Assembly (NCBI RefSeq): GCF_016756595.1
Contig: NZ_AP023257.1
Location: 4,046,001 to 4,110,000 of the forward strand
Source of the DNA: Mesorhizobium sp. L-2-11
GTDB lineage: Bacteria > Pseudomonadota > Alphaproteobacteria > Rhizobiales > Rhizobiaceae
Direction of reading: 5' to 3'
DNA length: 64,000 bases
Both the position numbers and the translations under genes were made by a program. The notes under the pieces are model-generated. The model was not told the DNA's origin and did not search any database. It saw only the letters and a list, made by a program, of their open reading frames with translations. This document shows, one piece after another, positions 27,184 through 35,921 of the stretch; within the stretch, counting starts at the first letter, position 1; each line of letters starts with the position of its first letter.

Positions 27184-28005
27184 CTATTCGCTCGGCGGCT
27201 TGCGGTCGAAATTCAGCGGACGCGCCTTCCAGCGGGTCGCGGTGCTGATGACCAATCGGCAGAATGGTCTCGGCAGGATTCTGAGCAGCTTCAGGCCCCA
27301 GCTCAAGCGGCGCGGGAAGGTGACTTCGAAGCCGCCGGATCTGATGCCGCGCGCCATGCGGCGCGAGGCGCGATTGACGGGCATCAGCCCGGGCATCGGC
27401 AGCAAATTCTTCTCGGTCAGCGGGGTATCGACGAAGCCCGGGTTTATCACCTGGATGCGGACGTTCATCTTGTCGAAATCGTACTTCAGCGACTCGGCGA
27501 GGATATTGATCGCTGCCTTGGTGCCGCCATAGGCGGCCGTGGTCGGCCAGCCGAAATAGGCGGTGACCGAACCGACCAGGACGATATGGCCGCGCGCGCG
27601 GACGCGCATGCGCTCGATGACCGGCACCAGGCCGTTGATGATGCCGAAATAATTGACATCGAAGGACTGGCGAAATCCACGGACAGTGAGGTCCTCGCCG
27701 GCGGTCGCAATATAGCTCCCGGCATTGAACACGGCCAAGACGATCGGGCCGAGATCCTTCTCGATCGCCGCGACCGTCCTTGCCATGCGTTTCTCGTCGG
27801 TGACGTCGCAAGGATAGGCCGTGACGTGGCCCGGCATCTGCGCCGTCTCCACAACCAGCGTATCGATCGGATCGTCGTCGAGCGCCGTCACCGCGACGAC
27901 ATAGCCTTGCGCCGCAAGGTCCTTGGCCAGTGAACGGCCGATGCCGCTGCTGCCGCCGGTAATCCAGGCGACGCCGTGCTTCGGGTCGGCCCGATAGAGT
28001 GTCAT
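27184..28005 (-). CDS. Short-chain dehydrogenase/reductase
   Basis: A classical SDR oxidoreductase of 273 residues. The NAD(P)-binding TGGSSGIG is at 16-23, the NAG motif at 94-96 (FNAGSY), and the catalytic residues are Ser146 and Tyr159-x3-Lys163 (AAYGGTK). The C-terminal part includes a basic segment 'RASRRMARGIRSGGFEVTFPRRLSWGLKLLRILP', similar to SDRs associated with lipids or membranes; this is inference. It is downstream of, and codirectional with nothing nearby: the hydrolase gene begins 95 bases further on the same strand. Substrate cannot be assigned. Confidence 0.9.
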   Translation of the reverse strand: MTLYRADPKHGVAWITGGSSGIGRSLAKDLAAQGYVVAVTALDDDPIDTLVVETAQMPGHVTAYPCDVTDEKRMARTVAAIEKDLGPIVLAVFNAGSYIATAGEDLTVRGFRQSFDVNYFGIINGLVPVIERMRVRARGHIVLVGSVTAYFGWPTTAAYGGTKAAINILAESLKYDFDKMNVRIQVINPGFVDTPLTEKNLLPMPGLMPVNRASRRMARGIRSGGFEVTFPRRLSWGLKLLRILPRPFCRLVISTATRWKARPLNFDRKPPSE

Positions 28006-28165
28006 GCTACGCCCTGCGACTTTGTCTTGGCCTGTGCTCTAGCGGTGAAGAAATCGGATGAAAAGAGCGCTTTTCAATGGTGAGCTTCAATGATTGGCGG
28101 AACGCAACATCTGTTTTAGGAAATGCAGCCCGGAAATGCCGCTGGACCAGGCAAATTCTTGCCTT

Positions 28166-28186
28166 GAAACCCAAGCTTCGGGTTTC
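28166..28186 (+). other. Stem-loop in the cysteine synthase leader
   Basis: GAAACCC (28166-28172), loop AAGCTTC, GGGTTTC (28180-28186): a perfect 7-bp stem 31 bases before the ATG. It might act in leader structure or translation control; nothing specific is known. Confidence 0.35.
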
Positions 28187-28217
28187 TAGGGTTCCGCCGC
28201 AACATAAAGGAAATTCC

Positions 28218-29252
28218 ATGCCCCGTTCTGTGATCGAAGCGATCGGCAACACGCCTCTGATCCGCCTCAACAAAGCCTCGGAAGAAACCGGCTGCGAGAT
28301 CCTGGGCAAGGCCGAATTCATGAATCCGGGCCAGTCGGTCAAGGACCGTGCCGCGCTGTTCATCATCCGCGACGCCGAGCAGCGCGGCCTCCTGAGGCCG
28401 GGTGGGGTGATCGTCGAGGGGACGGCCGGCAACACCGGCATCGGATTGACGCTGGTTGCCAAGGCGCTTGGCTACCGCACCGTGATCGTGATCCCGGAGA
28501 CGCAAAGCCAGGAGAAGAAGGACACGATCAGATTACTCGGCGCCGAGCTGATCGAGGTGCCTGCTGTACCTTACAAGAACCCCAACAATTATGTGAAACT
28601 GTCAGGTCGTCTGGCCGAGCAGATGGCCCGGTCCGAGCCGAACGGCGCGATCTGGGCCAATCAGTTCGACAACGTCGCCAACCGTGATGGCCATACCCGC
28701 ACCACGGCGGAAGAAATCTGGGCCCAGACCGGCGGCAAGGTCGACGGTTTCGTCTCGGCAGTCGGCTCCGGCGGAACACTGGCCGGGGTCGCCTTCGGGC
28801 TCAAGGCCAGGAGCAAGGACGTCAAGGTCGCGCTCGCCGATCCGCTCGGCGCGGCGCTCCATAGCTTCTACACCACCGGTGAGCTGAAATCCGAAGGCAG
28901 CTCGATCACCGAAGGCATCGGGCAGGGGCGGGTCACCGCCAATCTGGAAGGGTTCACACCGGATTTCTCCTTTCAGATCCCGGACGAGGACGCGCTGCCG
29001 ATCGTCTTCGACCTGATCCAGGAGGAGGGCCTGTGTGTCGGCGGCTCGACCGGCATCAACATTGCCGGCGCGATCCGGCTGGCACGTGAGATGGGTCCCG
29101 GCCACACCATCGTGACCGTGCTTTGCGACTACGGCACGCGCTATCAGTCGAAACTGTTCAACCCGGAATTCCTGCGCCAAAAGCAGCTGCCGGTGCCGGG
29201 CTGGATGGAACAGCGGAGCACGATCTCGGTGCCGTTCGAAGAGGTTGCGTGA
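28218..29252 (+). CDS. Cysteine synthase family PLP enzyme
   Basis: The enzyme is expected to form cysteine from O-acetylserine (or a related activated serine) and sulfide. The ATG at 28218 follows AAAGGAAA and yields 344 residues, the longer form typical of an alphaproteobacterial cysteine synthase group rather than the 310-residue CysK. 'IGNTPLIRL' is at 9-17, the PLP lysine is Lys42 in 'NPGQSVKDRAA', the phosphate loop is 'GTAGNTGIGL', and 'SAVGSGGTLAG' follows. Its last base overlaps the start of alaX. It heads a four-gene plus-strand cluster; cystathionine beta-synthase-like activity is an alternative. Confidence 0.9.
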   Translation: MPRSVIEAIGNTPLIRLNKASEETGCEILGKAEFMNPGQSVKDRAALFIIRDAEQRGLLRPGGVIVEGTAGNTGIGLTLVAKALGYRTVIVIPETQSQEKKDTIRLLGAELIEVPAVPYKNPNNYVKLSGRLAEQMARSEPNGAIWANQFDNVANRDGHTRTTAEEIWAQTGGKVDGFVSAVGSGGTLAGVAFGLKARSKDVKVALADPLGAALHSFYTTGELKSEGSSITEGIGQGRVTANLEGFTPDFSFQIPDEDALPIVFDLIQEEGLCVGGSTGINIAGAIRLAREMGPGHTIVTVLCDYGTRYQSKLFNPEFLRQKQLPVPGWMEQRSTISVPFEEVA

Positions 29253-29995
29253 TGGCTTACAGGACGGATGCCCTGTTTCGCGACGACGCCTATCTCAGGA
29301 CGGCTGACGCCACGGTTGTCGCCGTCAACGACCGTGGCGGCATCATTCTCGACCGGACGATCTTCTATGCCACATCGGGCGGGCAGCCTGGCGATACGGG
29401 CACCCTCGAACGCGCCGATGGCAGCCTGATCGCTGTTGCCGCTACCATCACCGGTGAGTCCAAGGATGACATCATCCATGTGCCGCCGCCTGAGCAGGCG
29501 GTGCCTGAGGTCGGTGAGCCGGTAAAGCTTGCCCTCAATTGGCAGAGGCGGCATCTGCTGATGCGCATGCACACAGCCTGCCACTTGCTTACCGTCGTCT
29601 GCCCGTTCCCGATCACCGGCGCCTCGGTTTCCGAGGACGACAGCCGTATCGATTTCGATATTCCGGATGCCGGCTTCACCAGGGAAGATGTGACGGCCCG
29701 GCTGATGGAATTGGTGCGGGCCGACCACCCGGTCTTTGTCAGGCTGATCACCGACGAGGAACTGGCGGGCAATCCGGGACTGGTGAAATCGAAAAATGTT
29801 CGGCCACCGGTCGGCACGGGCAAGATCCGCCTGGTCTGCATTGGCGACAACGCCTCGATCGACAGCCAGCCTTGCGGGGGCACCCATGTGAAGAGCACTG
29901 GAGAAGTCGGCGAGATCCATATCGGTAAGATCGAGAAGAAGGGTCGTGAGAACCGGCGCTTCCGAATACGCTTTGGACCGATGCCGCCAGCCTGA
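29252..29995 (+). CDS. Trans-editing alanyl-tRNA deacylase AlaX
   Basis: AlaX is a free-standing homologue of the AlaRS editing domain that hydrolyses Ser-tRNA(Ala) or Gly-tRNA(Ala). The 247-residue product has an N-terminal beta domain ('DRTIFYATSGGQPGDTG'), then the zinc-site motifs HxxxH ('MHTACHLL') and CxxxH ('CGGTHVKSTGEVG'), all intact. The start ATG at 29252 shares a base with the upstream stop. Its coupling to a cysteine synthase is notable because serine is both the precursor of cysteine and the main misacylation product removed by AlaX. Confidence 0.93.
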   Translation: MAYRTDALFRDDAYLRTADATVVAVNDRGGIILDRTIFYATSGGQPGDTGTLERADGSLIAVAATITGESKDDIIHVPPPEQAVPEVGEPVKLALNWQRRHLLMRMHTACHLLTVVCPFPITGASVSEDDSRIDFDIPDAGFTREDVTARLMELVRADHPVFVRLITDEELAGNPGLVKSKNVRPPVGTGKIRLVCIGDNASIDSQPCGGTHVKSTGEVGEIHIGKIEKKGRENRRFRIRFGPMPPA

Positions 29996-30045
29996 TAAAT
30001 TGCCGACCTGATAACAGATTGTCAAAGGCGGGCAGGAGAAGAACA

Positions 30046-30897
30046 ATGGCCGAAGACAGCCCTTTCACCGTCGATGCGGACTGGTTGCAGAAGCGCCTTG
30101 GCGAGCCTGGCCTAACCATCGTCGACGCGTCGTGGTATTTGCCGGCGCAGAAGCGCGACGCGCGCGCCGAATATGACGCAGCGCACATTCCGGGCGCCCG
30201 TTTCCTTGACCATGATGCGATCTCGGATCCTGATTCGCCACTGCCGCACACGCTGCCGTCGCCGCAGCATTTCGCCCAATATGTCGGCGCCATGGGCATT
30301 TCGGCCGACGATACCATCGCTGTCTATGACGGTCCGGGCTTCTTCTCGGCGCCGCGCGCCTGGTGGATGTTCCGTGTCATGGGGGTGTTCCAGGTCTACA
30401 TATTGGACGGCGGCTTCGATCGCTGGAAAGTTGAGGGACGGCCGGTGACGGCGGAGCCAACGAAGATCGCGCCTTGCGTGTTCCATGCCGACTTCGATGC
30501 CGCTCGCGTCGCCAGCCTGGCCGACATGCGCCGGATCATCGAGACCGGAGAAAGCCAGGTCGCCGATGCGCGCTCGCCTGGACGGTTTGCCGGTACCGAG
30601 CCGGAGCCTCGCGCCGGCATCCGCTCGGGCCACATGCCCGGCGCGCGCAATGTGCCGTTTTCGGCGCTTGCCGAGGACGGCGAGCTGCTGTCGAAAGACC
30701 GGTTGCGCAAGGTGATCGAGGGCGCCGGCATCGACCTGTCAAAGCCGGTTGTCACCTCTTGCGGCTCAGGCGTTACGGCGGCGGCGATCACGTTGGCGCT
30801 CGAGACGCTGGGCCATACCGACAACAGGCTCTACGACGGTTCATGGACCGAATGGGGTGGACTTGGCGATACGCCCGTCGTCACGGGCAAGGACTGA
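30046..30897 (+). CDS. sseA: 3-mercaptopyruvate sulfurtransferase
   Basis: The enzyme transfers sulfane sulfur from 3-mercaptopyruvate (from cysteine) to thiol acceptors or cyanide. Start 30046 follows GGCAGGAGAAG; the product has 283 residues. Two rhodanese domains are visible: an inactive N-terminal one (about 10-140, 'ASWYLP...EYDAAHIPGARF') and the catalytic C-terminal one with Cys239 in the loop CGSGVT, the mercaptopyruvate-type motif. 'SGHMPGARNVPF' and 'YDGSWTEWG' support the assignment. Gap to alaX is 50 bases; the acetyltransferase gene follows after 5 bases. Confidence 0.92.
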   Translation: MAEDSPFTVDADWLQKRLGEPGLTIVDASWYLPAQKRDARAEYDAAHIPGARFLDHDAISDPDSPLPHTLPSPQHFAQYVGAMGISADDTIAVYDGPGFFSAPRAWWMFRVMGVFQVYILDGGFDRWKVEGRPVTAEPTKIAPCVFHADFDAARVASLADMRRIIETGESQVADARSPGRFAGTEPEPRAGIRSGHMPGARNVPFSALAEDGELLSKDRLRKVIEGAGIDLSKPVVTSCGSGVTAAAITLALETLGHTDNRLYDGSWTEWGGLGDTPVVTGKD

Positions 30898-30902
30898 CTG
30901 TG

Positions 30903-31466
30903 ATGGAAAATGGCGCGCTTGAAGACATCGAGGTCACGGTGACGTTTCTCGAAATGCATGCGCCACCGGCCTATTCGCCGCCGCTGCCGTACAACCGCCA
31001 GATCGCGCTGCTGAAGACCAAGGACATTCCGCTGCATTTCTACCGCTATTTGATGGATCGGGTAGGCCGTAAATGGCACTGGGTCAATGTGCTGAGGCTG
31101 AGCGACGAGGAGCTTTCTGCAGGGATCCATCGCGAGGACCGCGACATCAGGGTGCTCTATCTCGACGGCTCGCCGGCCGGCTTTTTCGACCTGAAGCCGC
31201 ATCTGCCGGGAGAAGTGGAACTTGCCTATTTCGGCATGATGGAGCACGCCACCGGCCAAGGCATCGGCCGCTGGTTCCTGGGTGCCGCGATCGACGCCGC
31301 CTGGTCGCACGGACCAAGGCGGGTGACGGTGCAGACCTGCACGCTCGACCATCCGGCGGCATTGCCGCTCTACCAGAAGCTCGGCTTTGAACCGGTCGCG
31401 CAAAAGAAGGAGATGGTGCATCCAATGACCTTCGCCGAGCGTGCGGCCAGCGTCATGCGGCCATGA
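30903..31466 (+). CDS. GNAT family N-acetyltransferase
   Basis: The 187-residue product carries the GNAT fold: 'GEVELAYFGMMEHATGQGIGRWFL' provides beta4 and the acetyl-CoA loop (Q-x2-G-x-G), and 'VTVQTCTLDHPAALPLYQKLGFEPV' the C-terminal half. An N-terminal 50-residue extension 'YSPPLPYNRQIALLKTKDIPLHFYRYL' is present. The ATG at 30903 is five bases after the sulfurtransferase stop, so it is probably translated from the same mRNA. The acceptor substrate is unknown. Confidence 0.88.
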   Translation: MENGALEDIEVTVTFLEMHAPPAYSPPLPYNRQIALLKTKDIPLHFYRYLMDRVGRKWHWVNVLRLSDEELSAGIHREDRDIRVLYLDGSPAGFFDLKPHLPGEVELAYFGMMEHATGQGIGRWFLGAAIDAAWSHGPRRVTVQTCTLDHPAALPLYQKLGFEPVAQKKEMVHPMTFAERAASVMRP

Positions 31467-31579
31467 TTTTTCTCCGCAAGCTGAACCTTCATCAATGCTT
31501 CAGCTTGGAGGCAAACTGGTGGAGCGTTCGTCACGCGTCTAAGGCGGGTGCGCTCAAATAGCGATGGGAGGATCAAACG

Positions 31580-32386
31580 ATGGCGATTCGGGTGGTGATG
31601 GCCGGTGCGACTGGCTGGGTCGGAAAGGCACTGGTTCCGGCGATCGGGGCGCAAGGCGACATGGCGCTGGCCGCGGCCGTATCACGCAGCGGCGCTGGGC
31701 AGGATTCCGGCCTCCTGGTCGGCCTGCCGGCAAACGGCATCATCGTTTCCGCATCGCTGGCCGAGGCAATGGAGGTGCCGTCGGACGTGCTGGTCGACTA
31801 CACCAAACCGCATGTCGTGAAGGACCATGCGCTGCTGGCCATCGAAAACGGACGGCACGTGGTGATCGGCACCTCGGGGATGGGTGCGAGCGATTTCGGC
31901 GAGATCGATGCTGCAGCCCGCGCCAATCGTGTCGGCGTCGTTGCCGCCGGCAATTTTTCGATCACCGCCACGCTGATGAAGCGGTTTGCCCTGATGGCGG
32001 CGAAATACGTGCCGGATGTCGAGGTCATCGACTATGCCAGCGCCAGGAAACCCGACGCGCCGTCCGGCACGGCGCGCGAGCTTGCCGAAGCGCTGGCCGA
32101 TGTCCGCAAGGCTTCCACCGCGCGGCCGGTTTCGGAGGTCTCCGGTGTGCCGGGAACGCGCGGTGCGGCGGTTGGCACGGGCGAGGGAGTGCAGGTGCAT
32201 GCGCTGCGCCTGCCTTCCTACATCCTGTCCTGCGAGGCGCTGTTCGGCCTGCCCGACGAGCGACTGACCATCCGCCACGACGCCGGCTCGTCCGCTGCCC
32301 CATACGTGGCCGGCACGCTGCTCGCGATCCGGCGGGTACAGGAGATCACCGGGCTGGTGCGCGGTCTCGACGCGCTGATGGACTGA
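31580..32386 (+). CDS. DapB-like reductase lacking the catalytic histidine pair
   Basis: The 268-residue product aligns with 4-hydroxy-tetrahydrodipicolinate reductase: N-terminal nucleotide-binding 'VVMAGATGWVGKALV', 'DYTKPHVVKDHALLAIENGRHVVIGTSG', and the substrate motif 'KPDAPSGTA' with Lys157. In true DapB the preceding segment is E-x3-HHxxK; here it reads EVIDYASARK, so the HH pair is Ala153-Ser154. A canonical reductase reaction is therefore doubtful. It may be a paralogue with another imine or a dehydrogenase role; the genuine dapB would be elsewhere. A GGGAGG site precedes the start. The gene is followed by a DUF1203 gene. Confidence 0.85.
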   Translation: MAIRVVMAGATGWVGKALVPAIGAQGDMALAAAVSRSGAGQDSGLLVGLPANGIIVSASLAEAMEVPSDVLVDYTKPHVVKDHALLAIENGRHVVIGTSGMGASDFGEIDAAARANRVGVVAAGNFSITATLMKRFALMAAKYVPDVEVIDYASARKPDAPSGTARELAEALADVRKASTARPVSEVSGVPGTRGAAVGTGEGVQVHALRLPSYILSCEALFGLPDERLTIRHDAGSSAAPYVAGTLLAIRRVQEITGLVRGLDALMD

Positions 32387-32463
32387 TCCGAATTGGCAGG
32401 AATCGGGTGGGAAGCGCTGGCGCAGCGACGTAATTTCCGGTCGACCACATCGGAGATTTCACC

Positions 32464-32931
32464 ATGACCATCCAGTTCAAGGCCTTGCCTACGGAAGGTG
32501 TCAGAGCCTTGCAGCGCGGCGGGCCGGACGCCTATGGCCTGATCCCAGAGCGGAAAATATCCGACGGTGACGGCGTGCCTTGCCGCCATTGCCTGAAGAA
32601 CGTCGCCGCCGGAGAGGCCTACCTTGTCCTGGCTTATCGGCCATTCCCGGAATTGCAGCCTTATGCCGAGACCGGTCCGATCTTCCTGCATGCCGAGCAC
32701 TGCGAGCGCGCTGCCGAAGCCGAGGCGCTTCCCGAAATTCTCGAAAGCAGCGACTACATCGTGCGCGGCTACGGCAGCGACGACCGCATCGTCTACGGCA
32801 GCGGCGGCGTCATCCCGACAGGCGCTATCGCGGCGCGGGCCGAGAGTTTGTTCGAGCGCGACGACATCGCCTATGTGCATGTCCGCTCGGCGCGTAACAA
32901 TTGCTATCAGTGCCGGATCGAGCGAGCGTGA
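32464..32931 (+). CDS. DUF1203 domain protein
   Basis: The 155-residue product matches DUF1203: 'CRHCLKNVAAGEAYLVLAYRPF', 'YAETGPIFLHAEHC', and a C-terminal 'YVHVRSARNNCYQC'. It has three Cys pairs or near pairs (CRHC, HC, CYQC) that could bind metal, but no function is established for the family. It is transcribed with the upstream DapB-like gene (78-base gap) and followed by a terminator. Not related to the downstream outer membrane protein on the opposite strand. Confidence 0.85.
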   Translation: MTIQFKALPTEGVRALQRGGPDAYGLIPERKISDGDGVPCRHCLKNVAAGEAYLVLAYRPFPELQPYAETGPIFLHAEHCERAAEAEALPEILESSDYIVRGYGSDDRIVYGSGGVIPTGAIAARAESLFERDDIAYVHVRSARNNCYQCRIERA

Positions 32932-33040
32932 TCGGATCGGTCGCAGCTGTCGTACGCCTGTCGCAATGTCGCGTTATGGAATGACTGTCGATCGATTTGC
33001 CGACCGCGGATGAACCGGCGGGAGATCTCGATTTCAGAGG

Positions 33041-33066
33041 AAGCGGGGCTTTGGCTCCGCTTTTTT
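33041..33066 (+). terminator. Intrinsic terminator after the DUF1203 gene
   Basis: AAGCGG (33041-33046) pairs with CCGCTT (33057-33062), with an inner GGCTTTGGCT loop region, followed by TTTTTT (33061-33066). Confidence 0.8.
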
Positions 33067-33085
33067 GTTGCCTGCACTTCCACCC

Positions 33086-33120
33086 AAAGAAAAAGCCCGC
33101 CGGAATGACCGACGGACTTT
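33086..33120 (-). terminator. Intrinsic terminator after the outer membrane protein gene
   Basis: On the minus strand AAAGTCCGTCGG pairs with CCGGCGGGCTTT over 12 positions (two G-T pairs), loop of five, followed by a T-run. It is 26 bases past the stop of the outer membrane protein gene. Confidence 0.8.
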
Positions 33121-33145
33121 GACTGTTGCATGGACGGCTCGAAAA

Positions 33146-34447
33146 TTAGTTGAACTTGTACTTCGCACCGATGCGAACGGTGTGGAACGAAGGCGTGGAG
33201 GTGAGACTGTCGTCCGGCAGCCCAAGATCCGACGAAAGATCCTCCTCGGAGAACTGCGAGTAGCGGTACTCGAGGCCGACGGTCACGTTGCTGGACATGG
33301 CCGTTTCCAGACCACCACCCACCGAGAAGCCGCTGGAGTCCCAATCGAGGATGTCGCCGATGGGCGAAGACGCATTCAGATCGAAATGCTGCCAGCTGTA
33401 ACCGCCGAGCACATAGGCAAGTGTCGATTCGTTGACTTTCATGCCGACGCGGGCAAGCACATCGAAGCCGTAATCGGTATCCAGATTGATCGATCCGCCT
33501 GGAACTTCCAACTCGGAAGTCATGCCGGAGTAGCGGGCATCCACCATGACACCTGCGACCCAGCTGCCGAAATCATGGTCATAGCCGACGTTCAATTCGC
33601 CGAACACACCTTCGCCGCCGAGCCCGTTGAACTCGAGCCCGCCAAGCGGCGGAACCTCGATCTGATGCACCGACGCACCCGCGCCGGCGGCGCCGCCCAC
33701 GTAGAAGCCGGTCCAGTTATAGGCAGGCGCTTCAAAAGCGGCGACGCCGCCGTTCTGGGCCCCAAAGCGATAGTTGGCCCCGACCTGGAACGTGTGGCGC
33801 GACGTGTCGATGTTAAGGGCGCCATCCGGCAAACCGAAATCGGAAAGCAGATCATCATTGGTACTGAAGCGGGTATAGCGATATTCTGTCTTGATGGTCC
33901 AGTTGCTGTTGATGGCCGTTTCAACGCCGGCCCCGACGAAATAGCCGCTCTGGTCCCAATCCAGGTCAAAACCAGCGTTGGTGTCGAGTTCGTATTTCTG
34001 CCAGGAATAGCCGCCGAGCACATAGCCCAGCGTGTTGGGCGTGAACAGGTAACCGGCCCGCAGACCAGCGTCGAAACCGTAGGTCTCTTGGACCGAAGCC
34101 TCTAGTCCGGCTACATCGAGCGTCGTTTCAATGTTGCCGAAATGGGCGTCCAGCAGTCCGCCGATCAGGAAGCGCGGCGACACCATATAGTCGTAGCCAA
34201 CGGTCAGTTCACCATATACGCCTTCACCACCAATGCCGTTCAACGAGAAGCCGGGAAGGAAATCGCTGCTGAGCTCGTGGACATTGGCGCCGGCGCCAAC
34301 GCCAAAGCCGACATAGATGCCACTCCAGTTGAAGGCCGACGTCTCGACCACCGGCACAAGCGCGTCGGCGGCATGGGAAACCGATCCAAGCGCCAGTACG
34401 GAAACTGCGCCAAGAAGAAGAGATTTTGCGAATCGTTTGCTGGTCAT
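33146..34447 (-). CDS. Outer membrane protein with two tandem beta-barrel modules
   Basis: The family resembles the RopB/Omp25-31 type 8-strand barrels of rhizobia. Start 34447 gives a signal peptide (MTSKRFAKSLLLGAVSVLAL, cleavage after SHA) and 433 residues, about twice the usual size. Two modules of exactly 192 residues, 38-229 and 242-433, align over their whole length: both begin '(F/Y)NWxGxYVG', share 'GGEGVxGELxVGYD', 'YVLGGYSWQ', 'DWDxSG', 'EYRYxxFS' and end '(Y)(R/K)FG/N'. A 12-residue linker joins them. It ends in Phe-Asn rather than the usual terminal Phe. Stress or membrane structural role is inference. Confidence 0.9.
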   Translation of the reverse strand: MTSKRFAKSLLLGAVSVLALGSVSHAADALVPVVETSAFNWSGIYVGFGVGAGANVHELSSDFLPGFSLNGIGGEGVYGELTVGYDYMVSPRFLIGGLLDAHFGNIETTLDVAGLEASVQETYGFDAGLRAGYLFTPNTLGYVLGGYSWQKYELDTNAGFDLDWDQSGYFVGAGVETAINSNWTIKTEYRYTRFSTNDDLLSDFGLPDGALNIDTSRHTFQVGANYRFGAQNGGVAAFEAPAYNWTGFYVGGAAGAGASVHQIEVPPLGGLEFNGLGGEGVFGELNVGYDHDFGSWVAGVMVDARYSGMTSELEVPGGSINLDTDYGFDVLARVGMKVNESTLAYVLGGYSWQHFDLNASSPIGDILDWDSSGFSVGGGLETAMSSNVTVGLEYRYSQFSEEDLSSDLGLPDDSLTSTPSFHTVRIGAKYKFN

Positions 34448-34590
34448 TTGCCCCTGCCTTTTGAAAACCCGGCACCCGTCTAGCACCTGCCCATGCCGGC
34501 GGATGTAACAAAAAAGCCACAGGAAAGACACATTGCAAGCAAAACGGGTAAAGCCGGCCGGCTGATCGCAAACCGTGAAATTTTCTTGTG

Positions 34591-34623
34591 GAAAAAAAGA
34601 GCCGCCGGGGGCGTCGGCGGCTC
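34591..34623 (-). terminator. Intrinsic terminator of ald
   Basis: GAGCCGCCG (34599-34607 on the plus strand) pairs with CGGCGGCTC (34615-34623); the plus-strand A-run at 34592-34598 becomes the T-run of the minus-strand transcript ending ald. Confidence 0.85.
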
Positions 34624-34648
34624 TGTCGGGAGAGAATCAGCGGCGGGT

Positions 34649-35764
34649 TCAGGCGGCGAGAACGGCCTTCGGTTCGACCAGCTCATAGCCGAGTGCTTCG
34701 GCCACCGCGCGGTTGGTGATCTTGCCCTTGTGGACATTGAGGCCGTTGCGCAAATGATGATCGTCGACCAGCGCCTTCAGGCCCTTGTCGGCAAGCTGCA
34801 GGCCGTAATGCAGCGTCGCGTTGTTCAACGCCTGGGCCGAGGTGACCGGCACTGCGCCCGGCATGTTGGCGACGCAATAGTGAACGACGCCGTCGACCTC
34901 ATAGGTCGGGTCGGCATGAGTTGTGGCGTGCGAGGTCTCGAAGCAGCCGCCCTGGTCGATGGCGACATCGACCAGCACCGAGCCTTTCTTCATGCCCGAC
35001 AGCATTTCGCGCGAAACGAGTTTTGGCGCGGCGGCACCCGGGATCAGCACGGCGCCGACGACGATGTCGGCCGAGAAACATTCCTCTTCCAGCGCCTCGA
35101 CCGTCGAGTAGCGGGTGTGGACGCGGCCGGCGAAGATATCGTCGAGCTGGCGCAGCCGCGGGATCGAGCGGTCGATGATGGTGACGTCGGCGCCGAGGCC
35201 GGCCGCCATCCGAGCGGCATGCAGGCCGACGACGCCGCCGCCGAGCACAGTGACCTTGCCGGGCAGCACGCCGGGCACGCCGCCGAGCAGAACGCCGCGG
35301 CCGCCATTGGCCTTCTGCAGCGCGGTGGCGCCGGCCTGGATCGACAGGCGGCCCGCGACTTCCGACATCGGCGCCAGCAGCGGCAGGCCGCCGCGGTCGT
35401 CGGTGACCGTCTCGTAGGCGATGGCGGTCACCCCCGAGGCCAGCAGGCCCTTGGTCTGCTCCGGATCCGGAGCGAGATGGAGATAGGTGTAGAGGATCTG
35501 GCCGTCACGGAGCTGGACCCATTCGTTGGGCTGCGGCTCCTTGACCTTGACGATCATGTCGGACTTGGCAAACACGTCGGCGGCCGTCTTGGCGATGGTG
35601 GCGCCGGCGGCGCGATAGGCGTTGTCGTCGGCGCCGATGCCGGCGCCGGCGCCGGTCTCGACCAGCACTTCGTGGCCATGCGCGACATATTCGCGGACCG
35701 ATCCCGGCGTCAGGCCGACGCGGTATTCGTGGTTCTTGATTTCCCGGGGGCAGCCGACGCGCAT
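34649..35764 (-). CDS. ald: Alanine dehydrogenase
   Basis: Ald reversibly deaminates L-alanine to pyruvate and ammonium with NAD+. Start 35764 ([20 protein letters not shown]) follows AGGAGGAGAAAAG and gives 371 residues; upstream in-frame sequence is non-homologous. Landmarks: '[11 protein letters not shown]', 'YLHLAPDPE', the NAD-binding '[17 protein letters not shown]', '[15 protein letters not shown]', '[16 protein letters not shown]', '[11 protein letters not shown]'. It is divergent from an Lrp-family gene, the usual arrangement where the regulator induces ald in response to alanine. The intergenic space (35765-35921) must hold both promoters. Confidence 0.97.
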   Translation of the reverse strand: MRVGCPREIKNHEYRVGLTPGSVREYVAHGHEVLVETGAGAGIGADDNAYRAAGATIAKTAADVFAKSDMIVKVKEPQPNEWVQLRDGQILYTYLHLAPDPEQTKGLLASGVTAIAYETVTDDRGGLPLLAPMSEVAGRLSIQAGATALQKANGGRGVLLGGVPGVLPGKVTVLGGGVVGLHAARMAAGLGADVTIIDRSIPRLRQLDDIFAGRVHTRYSTVEALEEECFSADIVVGAVLIPGAAAPKLVSREMLSGMKKGSVLVDVAIDQGGCFETSHATTHADPTYEVDGVVHYCVANMPGAVPVTSAQALNNATLHYGLQLADKGLKALVDDHHLRNGLNVHKGKITNRAVAEALGYELVEPKAVLAA

Positions 35765-35921
35765 CTTTTCTCCTCCTGATCCAGCCTTTGGGGCATGTTC
35801 GCTGTAGAGGGACAGTAAACCACGAATCGTCGCGCAGGTGTTTGCGAATGCGCTTGCGCAAGACGGTACGGTTCGATAATCGTTGCGTAAAACAGCTGGA
35901 TCGTCGCAGGAATCCCGAAAA

